Counted from the stretch's first letter, positions 48,698 to 58,853 are shown. The stretch: 64,000 nucleotides of DNA from Amycolatopsis sp. CA-126428 (GCF_002904335.1 NZ_PPHF01000010.1:1-64000); one strand, 5' to 3'. Numbers and translations are program-made. Notes: generated from the sequence alone by a model not told the origin.

Positions 48698-50728
48698 ATG
48701 GCACTGCTGCGCAGCTACGTCTCCGGGAGCTGGCACACGGCGGCGGACGAGGGCGTCCCGCTGCACGACGCGGCCACCGGCGAGGAGGTCGCCCGGATCT
48801 CGTCGGCGGGCGTCGACTTCGCGGCCGCGCTGGCGTACGGCCGCACGGTCGGCGGCCCGGCCCTGCGCGAGCTGACGTTCCACCAGCGTGCGGCCCTGCT
48901 CAAGGCCCTGGCCTCGCACCTGCGCGAGCACCGCGAAGAGCTGTACGCGATCTCGGCGAAGACCGGCGCCACGCTGGGTGACTCGAAGTTCGACATCGAC
49001 GGCGGCATCGGCGTCCTCTTCAGCTACGGCTCGAAGGGCAAGCGCGAGCTGCCGAACGACACCGTCTACGTCGAGGGCGCGGTGGAGCCGCTGAGCCGCG
49101 GGGGCACGTTCGTCGCCCAGCACATCGCGACCCCGCTGCGGGGCGTCGCCGTCCAGATCAACGCGTTCAACTTCCCGGTCTGGGGGCCGCTGGAGAAGTT
49201 CGCGCCGGCGTTCCTGGCCGGGGTCCCGAGCCTGGTCAAGCCGGCCAGTTCGACGGCGTACCTGACCGCGCGCCTGGTCGAGCTGATCATCGAATCCGGG
49301 CTCCTGCCGGAGGGGGCGCTGCAGTTCGTCGCCGGCAGCGTCGGCGACCTCCTGGACCACGTCACCGCGCAGGACCTGGTGTCCTTCACCGGCTCGGCGT
49401 CGACCGCCCAGAAGCTGCGCGCGCACCCGGCGATCATCCGCAACGCCGTCCGGTTCAACGCCGAGGCCGACTCGCTGAACTGCTCGATCCTCGGCCCGGA
49501 CGCCGTGAAGGGCACCACCGAGTTCGACCTGTTCGTCAAGCAGCTGACCACGGAGATGACGGTCAAGGCGGGCCAGAAGTGCACCGCGATCCGCCGCGCG
49601 TTCGTCCCGGCGGACCTGCTCGACGACGTCGCCGCCGCCGCGTCCGAGCGGCTCGCGAAGGTGACCGTCGGCAATCCCACGGCCGAAGGCGTCCGGATGG
49701 GGGCGCTGGCCAGCCTGGAACAGCGCGAGGAGGTCCGGCGGTCGCTGAAGGCGCTGCTGGACGCCGGGACCGTCGTGTTCGGTGACCTCGAGAAGGTCGA
49801 GGTCGTCGACGCCGACGCCGAGCGCGGCGCCTTCATCTCGCCGGTGCTGCTCAAGGCCGACCCGGAGCGGACCGAGCCGCACGAGGTCGAGGCGTTCGGC
49901 CCGGTCTCGACGCTGATGCCGTACACGTCCACCGAGCAGGTCGTCGACTTCGCCGCGCGCGGTGGCGGCAGCCTCGCCGGCTCGATCGTCAGCGCGGACA
50001 AGGAGTTCGTCCGCGAGGTCGTCCTGGGCGCGGCGCCGTTCCACGGGCGGCTGCTGGTGCTCGACGCCGACGACGCGAAGGAGTCCACCGGGCACGGCTC
50101 GCCGATGCCGCAGCTGGTCCACGGCGGCCCGGGCCGCGCGGGCGGCGGCGAGGAGATGGGCGGCATCCGCGGGGTCCTGCACCACATGCAGCGCACCGCC
50201 GTGCAGGGATCGCCGGCCGTCCTTTCGGCCGTCACCGGCCGCTGGGTGACCGGCGCGCCGCGCACCGAAGGTGACGTCCACCCGTTCCGGAAGTCCCTGG
50301 CCGAGCTGAAGATCGGCGACTCCGTCGTCGCCGGGCCGCGCACGGTGACCCAGGACGACGTCGATCACTTCGCCGAGTTCACCGGCGACACGTTCTACGC
50401 GCACACCGACCCGGAAGCCGCGGCGGCCAACCCGCTGTTCGGCGGGATCGTCGCGCACGGGTATCTGGTCGTCTCCTTCGCGGCCGGGTTGTTCGTCTCG
50501 CCCGAGCCGGGCCCGGTGCTGGCCAACTACGGCCTGGAGAACCTCCGCTTCCTCACGCCGGTCAAGGTCGGCGACTCGCTGACCGTGACGCTCACCGCGA
50601 AGCAGATCACCCCGCGGATCGACCAGGAGTACGGCGAGGTCCGCTGGGACGCCGACGTCACCAACGCCGACGGCGAGTCCGTGGCGAAGTACGACGTCCT
50701 GACGCTGGTTTCGAAGGAGCAGCCGTGA
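48698..50728 (+). CDS. paaZ: PaaZ/PaaN bifunctional oxepin-CoA hydrolase / semialdehyde dehydrogenase
   Basis: 676 residues, GAGAGGGACCTG before the ATG. Aldehyde dehydrogenase domain (about 1-520) with [30 protein letters not shown] and the catalytic Cys in [11 protein letters not shown] MaoC-type hydratase domain follows (about 540-676) with the DxxxH core in [15 protein letters not shown] and GIVAHGYLV. It opens the oxepin ring of 2-oxepin-2(3H)-ylideneacetyl-CoA and oxidises the semialdehyde. First gene of the rightward paa operon; its stop overlaps paaA. Confidence 0.95.
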   Translation: MALLRSYVSGSWHTAADEGVPLHDAATGEEVARISSAGVDFAAALAYGRTVGGPALRELTFHQRAALLKALASHLREHREELYAISAKTGATLGDSKFDIDGGIGVLFSYGSKGKRELPNDTVYVEGAVEPLSRGGTFVAQHIATPLRGVAVQINAFNFPVWGPLEKFAPAFLAGVPSLVKPASSTAYLTARLVELIIESGLLPEGALQFVAGSVGDLLDHVTAQDLVSFTGSASTAQKLRAHPAIIRNAVRFNAEADSLNCSILGPDAVKGTTEFDLFVKQLTTEMTVKAGQKCTAIRRAFVPADLLDDVAAAASERLAKVTVGNPTAEGVRMGALASLEQREEVRRSLKALLDAGTVVFGDLEKVEVVDADAERGAFISPVLLKADPERTEPHEVEAFGPVSTLMPYTSTEQVVDFAARGGGSLAGSIVSADKEFVREVVLGAAPFHGRLLVLDADDAKESTGHGSPMPQLVHGGPGRAGGGEEMGGIRGVLHHMQRTAVQGSPAVLSAVTGRWVTGAPRTEGDVHPFRKSLAELKIGDSVVAGPRTVTQDDVDHFAEFTGDTFYAHTDPEAAAANPLFGGIVAHGYLVVSFAAGLFVSPEPGPVLANYGLENLRFLTPVKVGDSLTVTLTAKQITPRIDQEYGEVRWDADVTNADGESVAKYDVLTLVSKEQP

Positions 50729-51663
50729 CCGCCACTGTTTCGCTGGAAGAACACTTCGAGCACACCATCGAGCGCGACCAGCGGATCGAGCCGCGCGACT
50801 GGGTGCCCGAGGGCTACCGCAAGACGATGATCCGGCAGATCGCGCAGCACGCGCACTCGGAGATCATCGGCATGCAGCCCGAAGGCAACTGGATCACCCG
50901 GGCGCCGTCGCTGCGGCGCAAGGCGATCCTGCTGGCCAAGGTGCAGGACGAGGCCGGCCACGGGCTCTACCTGTACTCGGCGGCGGCGACGCTGGGCGCG
51001 GACCGGGCCGACCTGACCGACAAGCTGATCACCGGACGGCAGAAGTACTCGTCGATCTTCAACTACCCGACGCTGACCTTCGCCGACGTCGGCGTGATCG
51101 GCTGGCTGGTCGACGGCGCGGCGATCTGCAACCAGGTGCCGCTGTGCCGGTCGTCGTACGGGCCGTACGCGCGGGCGATGATCCGGATCTGCAAGGAGGA
51201 GTCCTTCCACCAGCGGCAGGGCTACGAGCTGCTGATGACGATGATGCGCGGGACCGATCAGCAGCGGGAGATGGTCCAGGAGGCCGTCAACCGCTGGTGG
51301 TGGCCGTCGCTGATGATGTTCGGCCCGCCGGACGCCGATTCGCCGAACACCGCGCAGTCGATGGCGTGGAAGGTCAAGCGCCACACCAACGACGAGCTGC
51401 GGCAGCGGTTCGTGGACATGTCGGTGCCGCAGGCCGAAGCCCTCGGCGTCACCTTCCCGGACCCGGACCTGACGTGGAACTCCGAACGCGGGCACTACGA
51501 CTTCGGCGCGGTGGACTGGGACGAGTTCAAGAACGTGCTGAAGGGCAACGGGCCCTGCAACGCTTCGCGGATCGCGCACCGGCGTCGCGCCCACGAAGAC
51601 GGCGCGTGGGTGCGGGAAGCCGCGGTCGCCCACGCCTCGAAGAAGAACGAGGAGCGCAAGTGA
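50725..51663 (+). CDS. paaA: 1,2-phenylacetyl-CoA epoxidase subunit A
   Basis: 312 residues, GTG overlapping the paaZ stop. Ferritin-like di-iron subunit: carboxylate and His ligands lie in [31 protein letters not shown] and [14 protein letters not shown]. With PaaB-E it forms the oxygenase that converts phenylacetyl-CoA to the ring 1,2-epoxide. Normal length. Confidence 0.96.
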   Translation: MTATVSLEEHFEHTIERDQRIEPRDWVPEGYRKTMIRQIAQHAHSEIIGMQPEGNWITRAPSLRRKAILLAKVQDEAGHGLYLYSAAATLGADRADLTDKLITGRQKYSSIFNYPTLTFADVGVIGWLVDGAAICNQVPLCRSSYGPYARAMIRICKEESFHQRQGYELLMTMMRGTDQQREMVQEAVNRWWWPSLMMFGPPDADSPNTAQSMAWKVKRHTNDELRQRFVDMSVPQAEALGVTFPDPDLTWNSERGHYDFGAVDWDEFKNVLKGNGPCNASRIAHRRRAHEDGAWVREAAVAHASKKNEERK

Positions 51664-52016
51664 CCGACCTGACGGCCGAAGGCGGCCACGGCGCCGTCCC
51701 CCTGGAAGGCGTCCCCGCGGCTCCGGGCCCGATCAAGCACGACTGGCCGCTGTACGAGGTGTTCGTCCGCGGCAAGCGCGGCCTGAACCACGTGCACGTC
51801 GGGTCGCTGCACGCGGCCGACGACCGGATGGCCCTGCACCACGCCCGCGACCTCTACACGCGCCGCAACGAAGGCGTGTCGATCTGGGTCGTGCGCGCGG
51901 CGGACATCACGGCGTCGTCGCCGGACGAGAAGGACCCGTTCTTCGCGCCCAGCGGCGACAAGGTCTACCGGCACCCGACGTTCTACGACATCCCCGAGGA
52001 TGTGCCGCACATATGA
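51660..52016 (+). CDS. paaB: 1,2-phenylacetyl-CoA epoxidase subunit B
   Basis: 118 residues from the GTG overlapping the paaA stop. The family core is [49 protein letters not shown], about 20 residues longer than usual at the N-terminus. Structural subunit bridging PaaAC dimers. Stop overlaps paaC (ATGA). Confidence 0.94.
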   Translation: MTDLTAEGGHGAVPLEGVPAAPGPIKHDWPLYEVFVRGKRGLNHVHVGSLHAADDRMALHHARDLYTRRNEGVSIWVVRAADITASSPDEKDPFFAPSGDKVYRHPTFYDIPEDVPHI

Positions 52017-52870
52017 GTTTCGACAACGTGTACGAGGCCATCACCGAGGAGAACGACGCCCGCTGGGCGTTCGGCACCGGCTTCGAAGACCCATTGTCCG
52101 GAGTGGACACTTCGGTGCCGTCCGGGGTGGACGCCGCGCAATTGGCCGCGTATTGCCTGATGCTGGGCGACGACGCGCTGATCTTCTCCCACCGGCTCCA
52201 GGAGTGGTGCACCAACGCGCCCGAGCTGGAGGACGAGGTCGCGATCGCCAACATCGCCCTGGACCTGCTGGGCCAGGCGCGGCTGCTGCTCGCCCGCGCG
52301 GGCAAGGCGGACGGCTCTTCGCGCACCGAGGATTCTTTCGCGTTCTCGCGCGTCGAAAACGAGTTCCGCAACGTCCGGCTCGCGGAGCTGGGCGGCGGGC
52401 ACTTCGGCCACCTGATCGCGCGCCTGTTCGTGTTCTCGACGTGGCGGCTGGCGCTGTTCCAGCGGCTCGAGTCCTCGGTGGACCCGGTGCTGGCGGCGAT
52501 CGCGGACAAGGGCGTCAAGGAGCTGGCCTACCACCGCGACTACGCGGCGCAGTGGCTGGTCCGCCTCGGCGACGGGACGCCGTTGTCGCACTCGCGGATG
52601 CAGGAGGGGCTGGACGAGGTCTGGCCGTACGTCGGGGAGCTGTTCCGCACGCACCCGCTCGAGCTGGTGGACGCGGCTTCGCTGCGGGCCGAGTTCGATG
52701 CGGTGCTGGACCAGGTCCTCGCGGCTTCGACGCTGTCCCGGCCGTCGTCCGGCGAGCTCGCCGGCGTTTCCGGCCGGACCGGCCGCGACGGCGTCCACAC
52801 CGAGCAGATGGGGTTCCTGCTGGCGGAGCTGCAAAGCGTGGCCCGGGCGATGCCGGACGCTCGATGGTGA
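52013..52870 (+). CDS. paaC: 1,2-phenylacetyl-CoA epoxidase subunit C
   Basis: 285 residues. Ferritin-like structural partner of PaaA, with LGDDALIFSHRLQEWCTNAPELEDEVAIANIALDLLGQARLLL and KELAYHRDYAAQWLVRLGDGT. It keeps the four-helix fold. Stop overlaps the paaD start region. Confidence 0.94.
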   Translation: MSFDNVYEAITEENDARWAFGTGFEDPLSGVDTSVPSGVDAAQLAAYCLMLGDDALIFSHRLQEWCTNAPELEDEVAIANIALDLLGQARLLLARAGKADGSSRTEDSFAFSRVENEFRNVRLAELGGGHFGHLIARLFVFSTWRLALFQRLESSVDPVLAAIADKGVKELAYHRDYAAQWLVRLGDGTPLSHSRMQEGLDEVWPYVGELFRTHPLELVDAASLRAEFDAVLDQVLAASTLSRPSSGELAGVSGRTGRDGVHTEQMGFLLAELQSVARAMPDARW

Positions 52871-53352
52871 CCGCCGCGGCCGTGGCCGCCACGGTCACCG
52901 ACCCCGAGCTCCCGATGCTGACCCTGGCGGACCTGGGCGTGCTGCGCTCGGTGTCCGAAGCCGAAGGGCGCGTGGTCGTCGCGATCACGCCGACGTACAC
53001 GGGCTGCCCGGCGATGGACACCATGCGCGACGACCTGGAGCACGCGCTGGTTTCGGCGGGCTTCGCGGACGTCGAGATCCGGACGCAGCTGTCGCCGGCC
53101 TGGACGTCGGATTGGATTTCGCCGTCGGGACGGGAGAAGCTGGCCGCGGCCGGGATCGCCCCGCCGGGCGCGGCCCCGCGGCGATCGGGCCCGATCCCGC
53201 TGACGCTGTCGGCGCCGGTGTCGCGCGTCCTTTGCCCGCACTGTGGTTCCGCGGACACCGAAGAGCAGTCCCGGTTCGGCGCGACGGCGTGCAAGGCACT
53301 GCGGCGCTGCCGCGCGTGCCTGGAGCCGTTCGAGCACGTCAAGGAGATCTGA
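52864..53352 (+). CDS. paaD: Phenylacetate degradation protein PaaD (MIP18-type Fe-S assembly factor)
   Basis: 162 residues from the ATG at 52864, or from the GTG three bases later. The N-terminal DUF59/MIP18 domain (TVTDPELPMLTLADLGVLRSV, ITPTYTGCPAMDTM with conserved Cys) is followed by a C-terminal zinc ribbon (CPHCG ... CRAC). Needed for maturing the epoxidase system, probably the Fe-S or di-iron centre. Confidence 0.93.
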   Translation: MVTAAAVAATVTDPELPMLTLADLGVLRSVSEAEGRVVVAITPTYTGCPAMDTMRDDLEHALVSAGFADVEIRTQLSPAWTSDWISPSGREKLAAAGIAPPGAAPRRSGPIPLTLSAPVSRVLCPHCGSADTEEQSRFGATACKALRRCRACLEPFEHVKEI

Positions 53353-53353
53353 A

Positions 53354-54406
53354 GTGGCGCGGTTCAACGAGCTGACGGTGGCCGGGGTCGAGCGGCTGTG
53401 CGACGACGCGGTCGCGGTGACGTTCGACGTGCCTTCGTCGCTGGCGTCCGAGTACGCGTTCAAGCCCGGCCAGTCGCTGACGTTGCGGCGCTCGATCGAC
53501 GGGCGCGACGAGCGCCGGTCGTATTCGATCTGCGCCCCGGCGGGCGCGGCCCCGCGAGTGGGCGTCCGCCTGGTCCCGGACGGCTATTTCTCGTCGTGGC
53601 TGGTGAACGAAGTCCGCCCGGGCGACACGATCGAGGTGGCCCCGCCTTCCGGTTCGTTCACGCCGGACCTGTCCGCGGGCGGCCACCACGTCCTGATCGC
53701 GGCGGGCTCGGGCATCACGCCGGTGCTGTCGATCGTCTCGTCGCTGCTGGCCACCCCGGACGCCACGGTGACGGTCCTGTACGGAAACCGCCGCACGGAC
53801 ACGGTGATGTTCGCGGACGAGCTGGCGGACCTGAAGGACCGTGCGCCGTCGCGGCTTGAGCTGATCCACGTGCTGTCGCGCGAGCCGCGCGAGGCGGAGC
53901 TGTTCACCGGCCGCCTGGACGTCCCGAAGCTGCGCACGCTGTTCTCCACGTTGGTGCCGGTGGTTTCGGTGGACCACTGGTGGCTGTGCGGCCCGTTCGA
54001 AATGGTGTCGGGGGCGCAGGAGCTGCTGGCGTCGCAGGGCGTGCCGCGCGAGCGCATCCACCAGGAGCTGTTCTACGTGGACACCCCGCCGGCCCCGGTG
54101 GAACACCTGGACCCGGCGGTGGCGGGGGAGTCGTCCGAGGTATCGGTGGTCCTGGACGGCCGGGCGACACCGATGACGTTGCCGCGCTCGTCGTCGGTGC
54201 TCGACGGGGCCCAGAAGTTCCGCCCGGACCTGCCGTTCGCCTGCAAGGGCGGGGTGTGCGGGACGTGCCGCGCGCGCGTGACGGAGGGAAAGGTGGACCT
54301 GCGGCGGAACTTCGCACTGGAGGAGGCCGAGGTGGCGGCGGGATTCGTGCTGACGTGCCAGTCGTACCCGGTCTCGGAGACGTTGACGGTGGACTTCGAC
54401 GCCTGA
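53354..54406 (+). CDS. paaE: 1,2-phenylacetyl-CoA epoxidase reductase subunit E
   Basis: 350 residues from the GTG one base after the paaD stop. FAD domain (RRSYSICAPAG), NADPH domain (VLIAAGSGITPVLSIVSSLLA, WWLCGPFEMV) and a C-terminal plant-type ferredoxin domain with CKGGVCGTCRARV plus a distant Cys in LTCQSYP. It passes electrons from NADPH to PaaA. The stop is only two bases from the convergent cyclase stop, with no hairpin between. Confidence 0.95.
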   Translation: MARFNELTVAGVERLCDDAVAVTFDVPSSLASEYAFKPGQSLTLRRSIDGRDERRSYSICAPAGAAPRVGVRLVPDGYFSSWLVNEVRPGDTIEVAPPSGSFTPDLSAGGHHVLIAAGSGITPVLSIVSSLLATPDATVTVLYGNRRTDTVMFADELADLKDRAPSRLELIHVLSREPREAELFTGRLDVPKLRTLFSTLVPVVSVDHWWLCGPFEMVSGAQELLASQGVPRERIHQELFYVDTPPAPVEHLDPAVAGESSEVSVVLDGRATPMTLPRSSSVLDGAQKFRPDLPFACKGGVCGTCRARVTEGKVDLRRNFALEEAEVAAGFVLTCQSYPVSETLTVDFDA

Positions 54407-54408
54407 AC

Positions 54409-55533
54409 TCAGAGCTTGCGACGTCGCCGGCGGCGGGGCCTCGGCTCCGGGATCTCCGTCACCTGGTCCTCCGGCGGCGTGCCGCGTTCCTCCGGCGTCA
54501 CCAGGCCCAGCATCTCCGCCGCCAGTTGCTGTGAACTCGCGAACATCCCGGTCGGGGTCTCCTTCGCCCGGCGCAGCGCTGACGGGCGGAGGCGGTTGTA
54601 GCCGCGGACCGTCACCGGCCTGCGGGCGCGCAGCTCGTACGCCTTTTCGTCCGCCAGCTCAGCCGCCAGTTCGCGGTCGACCAGGATTGTGCCCGGGCGG
54701 GCCACCGAGGTCAGGCGGGCCGCCAGGTTGACCACCGAGCCGTACACGTCGCCGAACCGCGACAAGATCCGGCCCGAGGCCATGCCGGCGCGGACCGCCG
54801 GCAACGTCTCGTCCGCCGAGGTGCGCTCGGTCAGCGTCAAGGCGATCTCCGCCGCGTCGACCGGGGCGTCCGCCACGAACAGGACCTCGTCGCCGATCAT
54901 CTTCACCACGCGGCCGTGGTGCTCGGCGATCACCTCGGTCGCCAGGGTCTCGAACGCGTCGAGGACGCGGCTGAGCTCGTCCTCGCCGATCTGGCGGGTC
55001 AGCCGCGTGTAGCCCACCATGTCGACGAACCCGACCACCTCGGTGCGGGTCTCCACGTTGTCGCCCGCGGCCGCGAACGCGCGTCCCGCGTACGCCGCCA
55101 GGTGGCGGCGCCAGACGAAGTTCTGCACCCGCTCCAGCTCCGGCAGCAACCGGTCGACCAGGCGGGTCACCTGGCGTTCGCTGCGGCCCAGCTCCGGCTG
55201 CTGCCGGATCAGCTCCCAGAGCATGTCGACCTGCCACTCGGCCAGCCGCGACAGGTGCTGGCCGAGCGCGCGCGTCACCGAGACCTCGATGCTCGGGTCG
55301 ATCAGCCCCGACTGGACCAGCTGATCGGCGGTGCGCATCGCCTCGACGTCGGCGTCGGTGAAGACGACCTCGTCGTCGCGCACGGTCGCGAACCCCAGCG
55401 CGCGCCAGAGCCGGCGTGACCGCTCGTCGGGCACGCCGGCCTTCTCCGCCACTTCGAGCCGGGTGTACTTGCGCCGGCCGCCGAGCAGGACGCGTTCGAG
55501 CCGCTGCTGGAGTTCCTCGCTCGGATCGGTCAC
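54409..55533 (-). CDS. Class III adenylate/guanylate cyclase with N-terminal regulatory domain (Rv1264-like)
   Basis: 374 residues. The N-terminal helical region (about 1-150, with MerR-like YTRLEVAEKAGVPDERSRRLWRALGF) resembles the autoinhibitory regulatory domain of mycobacterial Rv1264-type cyclases. The catalytic domain has both metal Asp residues (FVDMVGYTRLTR and MIGDEVLFVAD) and VYGSVVNLAARLTSVARPG with the transition-state Asn and Arg. The tail is a basic PRPRRRRRRKL. It should make cAMP in response to an internal signal, possibly pH. Co-directional with the universal stress gene one base upstream. Confidence 0.88.
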   Translation of the reverse strand: MTDPSEELQQRLERVLLGGRRKYTRLEVAEKAGVPDERSRRLWRALGFATVRDDEVVFTDADVEAMRTADQLVQSGLIDPSIEVSVTRALGQHLSRLAEWQVDMLWELIRQQPELGRSERQVTRLVDRLLPELERVQNFVWRRHLAAYAGRAFAAAGDNVETRTEVVGFVDMVGYTRLTRQIGEDELSRVLDAFETLATEVIAEHHGRVVKMIGDEVLFVADAPVDAAEIALTLTERTSADETLPAVRAGMASGRILSRFGDVYGSVVNLAARLTSVARPGTILVDRELAAELADEKAYELRARRPVTVRGYNRLRPSALRRAKETPTGMFASSQQLAAEMLGLVTPEERGTPPEDQVTEIPEPRPRRRRRRKL

Positions 55534-55534
55534 G

Positions 55535-55987
55535 TCAGGTCGTGTGGACGATGAGCACGTCCACGCCGGACTTGCGGGCCACCTCGGACGGCACCGAGCC
55601 CAGGATCCGGCCGGCGATCGTGTTCAGCCCGCGGTTGCCGACCACCAGCAGGTCGGCCTCGCGCTCGTGCACGACCTTGCGCAGCGAGTCGACCGGGTCG
55701 CCCTTCACGGCGATCGTGTCGATCTTCTCCGCACCCGCGCGCGTCGCCCGGTCCCGCGCCGACTGCAGGGTGTCCTCGGCCGGCGCCGAGCCGACGACCT
55801 GGTACGCCTCCTCGCCGAGGACGTCCTGGGCCTTGTCGACGTCGGACTTGCTCGCCGGGTAGTACGCACACGCGATGACGAGCGTGGCGCCCGCGTCGCC
55901 GGCCACCGCCGCCGCGCGGTCCACCGCCGCGAACGAGGACTCCGAGCCGTCCGTGCCCACCACCACGGTCCGATATGCCGCACCCAT
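55535..55987 (-). CDS. Universal stress protein (UspA family)
   Basis: 150 residues from the ATG at 55987 with GGAGG about nine bases upstream. VVVGTDGSESSFAAVDRAAAVA at the start and the ATP-binding motif GNRGLNTIAGRILGSVPSEVARKSGVDVLIVHT at the end. Its stop touches the cyclase start, so USP and cyclase are co-expressed; some actinobacterial USPs bind cAMP, which makes the pairing suggestive. Confidence 0.92.
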   Translation of the reverse strand: MGAAYRTVVVGTDGSESSFAAVDRAAAVAGDAGATLVIACAYYPASKSDVDKAQDVLGEEAYQVVGSAPAEDTLQSARDRATRAGAEKIDTIAVKGDPVDSLRKVVHEREADLLVVGNRGLNTIAGRILGSVPSEVARKSGVDVLIVHTT

Positions 55988-56080
55988 GCGCAAAACCTCC
56001 AGGTGATCCCGCGTGAGCAGGGACGATAGCCGGTCGGTACCGGCCGTGCAGGGTCGTCCGCGCCCGTGTCGGGTGGAAGG

Positions 56081-57316
56081 TTACTCGCCAGTCGCTTTCT
56101 GCGCTCCGCTTGCCCGCGGAGCCGGCTTCGCCACCGGTTTGGGGGTGGGTTTCGGGGCCGGCTTGGCTGTGGGCTTGGCCCCGGGCTTCGGCTTCGGCAC
56201 GTCGGAGACGCGGATCCGGATCGTCTCCTCGGCGTCGGTGACCCGGACCGTCTGCTCGGTCTCGTCCACGGGGTCCGGTTTTTCGTCCGGCACCAGGTCG
56301 GCCTTGACGTCGGCGGGCACCTTCACGTCGTCGCCGAGGACGGTGTGCGCCTCGGCCAGCACGGCCCGCGCCGCGCGCACCTGCTCGGCCAGCCCGCCGC
56401 GCACCTTCCGCAGCGCGTCGACCCGCTCGTTCGCCTGGGTGATCCGCCGGTTCGATTCCTCCGTGGCCGACGTCACGCGGCGCCGCGCCTCGTCGGCGGC
56501 CTCCGCGAGCCGGGCGTTGGCCTCGGTGATCGAGTCCTGGCGGCGCTTGTTCGCCTCCGCGACCGACTCCCGCTGGCGGCGGTCGAGGTCCGCCTTCGCG
56601 GCCTTCTCCTCTTCGAGGACCTTCGCGCGGATGTCGGCGGCGTCCTGCGTGGCCTCCTGGACGCGCCGCGCGGCCTCGGCCTTGCTCGCCGCCTCCTGCT
56701 CGGCCAGCACCCGCATCGCCTCGGTGCGGCGCGCGGCCATCGCGATCTCGAAGTCCTCTTCGACCTTGGTACGGCGGTCCGAGGACTCGGTGTCGAGCCG
56801 CTTGCGCTCCGCCTCGGCCTCGTCGGTGATCTTCTTGGCCTCGGCGCGGGCGTCCTCGAGCACCTTGCGGTGCTCCGCCTCCATCTCCTTGCGCCGCAGG
56901 TCGAGCTCGGTGAGCAGCTGCTCGTAGCGGGCCCGCATGGCGCTCGCGTCCGTCTCGGCCTTCGCCCGGATGTGCCCGGCCTCGGCTTCGGCGCGGGCGC
57001 GGGTGTCGGCGGATTCGTCCTGCGCCAGGCGCAACATGCGCTGCAGCCGTTCGGACAGGCCTTCGACGCTCGTCGGCGGCTGGGCGAGCCGGTCGACCTG
57101 CCCGCGCAGGTCCGCGATCTCACCGCGCGCGATCTCCAGCTGGCGGGCGAGGTCGCCCGCCTGCGCGATGGCGGCGTCCCGATCCGCGGTGAGCATCTTC
57201 AGATCGGCGTCCAGCCGTTCGAGGTGCTCGTCGACCTGTGCTCGGCTGTACCCGCGCTTCGCCACGTCGAAGCCGGCTCCCAGCGGCACAAGCTCCCGTT
57301 CATCGCCAAGGCTCAT
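56081..57316 (-). CDS. DivIVA-like long coiled-coil protein
   Basis: 411 residues. The N-terminus has a DivIVA-type signature (FDVAKRGYSRAQVDEHLERLDADL), followed by a coiled coil of about 260 residues rich in Ala, Glu, Arg and Lys. The C-terminus is a Pro/Lys/Ala repeat (KPGAKPTAKPAPKPTPKPVAKPAP). In mycelial actinomycetes such proteins (Scy/FilP/DivIVA relatives) organise polar growth and the cytoskeleton. The ATG is at 57316. Assigned by architecture; no specific orthologue claimed. Confidence 0.78.
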   Translation of the reverse strand: MSLGDERELVPLGAGFDVAKRGYSRAQVDEHLERLDADLKMLTADRDAAIAQAGDLARQLEIARGEIADLRGQVDRLAQPPTSVEGLSERLQRMLRLAQDESADTRARAEAEAGHIRAKAETDASAMRARYEQLLTELDLRRKEMEAEHRKVLEDARAEAKKITDEAEAERKRLDTESSDRRTKVEEDFEIAMAARRTEAMRVLAEQEAASKAEAARRVQEATQDAADIRAKVLEEEKAAKADLDRRQRESVAEANKRRQDSITEANARLAEAADEARRRVTSATEESNRRITQANERVDALRKVRGGLAEQVRAARAVLAEAHTVLGDDVKVPADVKADLVPDEKPDPVDETEQTVRVTDAEETIRIRVSDVPKPKPGAKPTAKPAPKPTPKPVAKPAPRASGAQKATGE

Positions 57317-57436
57317 GGGGCCTACCGTAGCCGGAGCCGGGTCACGGAAGGGTGAGCACCCGGGCGGTGCGCCGAACGCGTCGTCTGCCGCGCCGGAAGG
57401 AACCGCCGGAATCGGGCGGTTTTCCGGGGGTTCCCG

Positions 57437-57464
57437 ACGCCGGGAGCGGTCCCGCTCCCGGCGT
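57437..57464 (-). terminator. Terminator of ccr
   Basis: ACGCCGGGAGCG (57437-57448) pairs perfectly with 57453-57464 around a 4-nt loop, nine bases past the ccr stop on the minus strand. Confidence 0.75.
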
Positions 57465-57473
57465 GGCCGTGGC

Positions 57474-58814
57474 TCAGGCGCCGCGGAACGCGTTGATGCC
57501 CTCGAGGTGCTTCGCGCGCTTCTCTTCGTCGCGGACGCCGAGGCCTTCCTGCGGAGCGAGCGCGAGCACGCCGACCTTGCCCTGGTGGGCATTGCGGTGC
57601 ACGTCCAGCGCGGCCTGCCCGGTTTCCTCGAGCGCGTAGGTCTTCGACAGCGTCGGGTGGATCAGCCCCTTCGCGATCAGCCGGTTCGCTTCCCACGACT
57701 CGCGGTAGTTGGCGAAGTGGGAGCCGATGATCCGCTTCAGGTTCATCCACAGGTAGCGGTTGTCGTACTGGTGCATGTACCCCGACGTCGAAGCGCACGT
57801 GACGATCGTGCCGCCCTTGCGCGCGGCGTAGACGGACGCGCCGAAGGTCTCCCGGCCCGGGTGCTCGAAGACGATGTCCGGGTCCTCGCCGCCGGTCAGC
57901 TCGCGGATCCGCGCCCCGAAGCGCTGCCACTCCTTCGGGTCCTGCTCGGCGTCGTTCTTCCAGAACTTGTAGCCCTCGGCGCTGCGGTCGATGATCAGCT
58001 CGGCGCCGAGCTTGCGGCAGATCGCCGCCTTCTCGGGGCTGGACACGACGCACACGGGGATGGCGCCGCCGTTCAGCGCGTACTGCGTCGCGTAGGAGCC
58101 GAGGCCGCCCGAAGCGCCCCAGATCAGGACGACGTCACCCTGCTTCATGTCCGCGCCGTTGCGCGAGACGAGCTGGCGGTAGGCGGTCGAGTTGACCAGG
58201 CCGGGGGAAGCGGCCTCTTCCCAGGTCAGGTGGTCCGGCTTCGGCATCAGCTGGTTGGCCTTGACCAGGGCGATCTCGGCGAGGCCGCCGAAGTTGGTCT
58301 CGAAGCCCCAGATCCGCTGCTCGGTGTCGAGCATGGTGTCGTTGTGCCCGTCCGGGCTCTCCAGCTCGACGTTCAGGCAGTGCGCGACGACCTGGTCGCC
58401 CGGCTTCCAGTTGTGCACGCCGACGCCGGTCCGCAGCACGACGCCGGACAGGTCCGAGCCGACGACGTGGTACGGCAGGTCGTGCCGCTTGGCCAGCGGC
58501 GAGAGCTTCCCGTACTTCTTCAGGAACTTGAACGTCGGGATCGGTTCGAAGATCGACGTCCACACGGTGTTGTAGTTGATGGCGCTCGCCATCACCGCGA
58601 CCAGCGCTTCGCCGGGGCCGAGTTCCGGCACCGGGACGTCGTCGACGTGCAGGGACTTGCGGGGGTCCTTGTCCCGGCTCTCGAGGCCTTCGAACATGTC
58701 GACCTCGTCGGCGTGCACGGTCACCCCGCGGTAGCTCTCGGGGACGGGCAACGAGCCGACCGCGCCGAACTCGCCGGTCAGGATGGCCTGCTGGATCTCG
58801 CCGAGCTGCGTCAT
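57474..58814 (-). CDS. ccr: Crotonyl-CoA carboxylase/reductase
   Basis: 446 residues, of normal length. MDR-family reductase with FEGLESRDKDPRKSLHVDDVPVPELGPGEALVAVMASAINYNTVWTSIFEP, the NADPH site VVLIWGASGGLGSYATQYALNGGA, and NLKRIIGSHFANYRESWEANRLI near the CO2/acyl pocket. It converts crotonyl-CoA, CO2 and NADPH to ethylmalonyl-CoA, giving extender units for polyketides and feeding the ethylmalonyl-CoA pathway. A TTACTCGCCGGTAA site lies 40 bases upstream. Not adjacent to ecm/meaA here. Confidence 0.95.
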   Translation of the reverse strand: MTQLGEIQQAILTGEFGAVGSLPVPESYRGVTVHADEVDMFEGLESRDKDPRKSLHVDDVPVPELGPGEALVAVMASAINYNTVWTSIFEPIPTFKFLKKYGKLSPLAKRHDLPYHVVGSDLSGVVLRTGVGVHNWKPGDQVVAHCLNVELESPDGHNDTMLDTEQRIWGFETNFGGLAEIALVKANQLMPKPDHLTWEEAASPGLVNSTAYRQLVSRNGADMKQGDVVLIWGASGGLGSYATQYALNGGAIPVCVVSSPEKAAICRKLGAELIIDRSAEGYKFWKNDAEQDPKEWQRFGARIRELTGGEDPDIVFEHPGRETFGASVYAARKGGTIVTCASTSGYMHQYDNRYLWMNLKRIIGSHFANYRESWEANRLIAKGLIHPTLSKTYALEETGQAALDVHRNAHQGKVGVLALAPQEGLGVRDEEKRAKHLEGINAFRGA

Positions 58815-58853
58815 CGGTTCCTCCGCGGAGATGGGGGGCGTTGGCGGCAGAAA

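Noticed and set aside
48581..50458. 625-codon frame antisense to paaZ
   Set aside because: Low-complexity Arg/Val/Asp shadow of a well-conserved enzyme.
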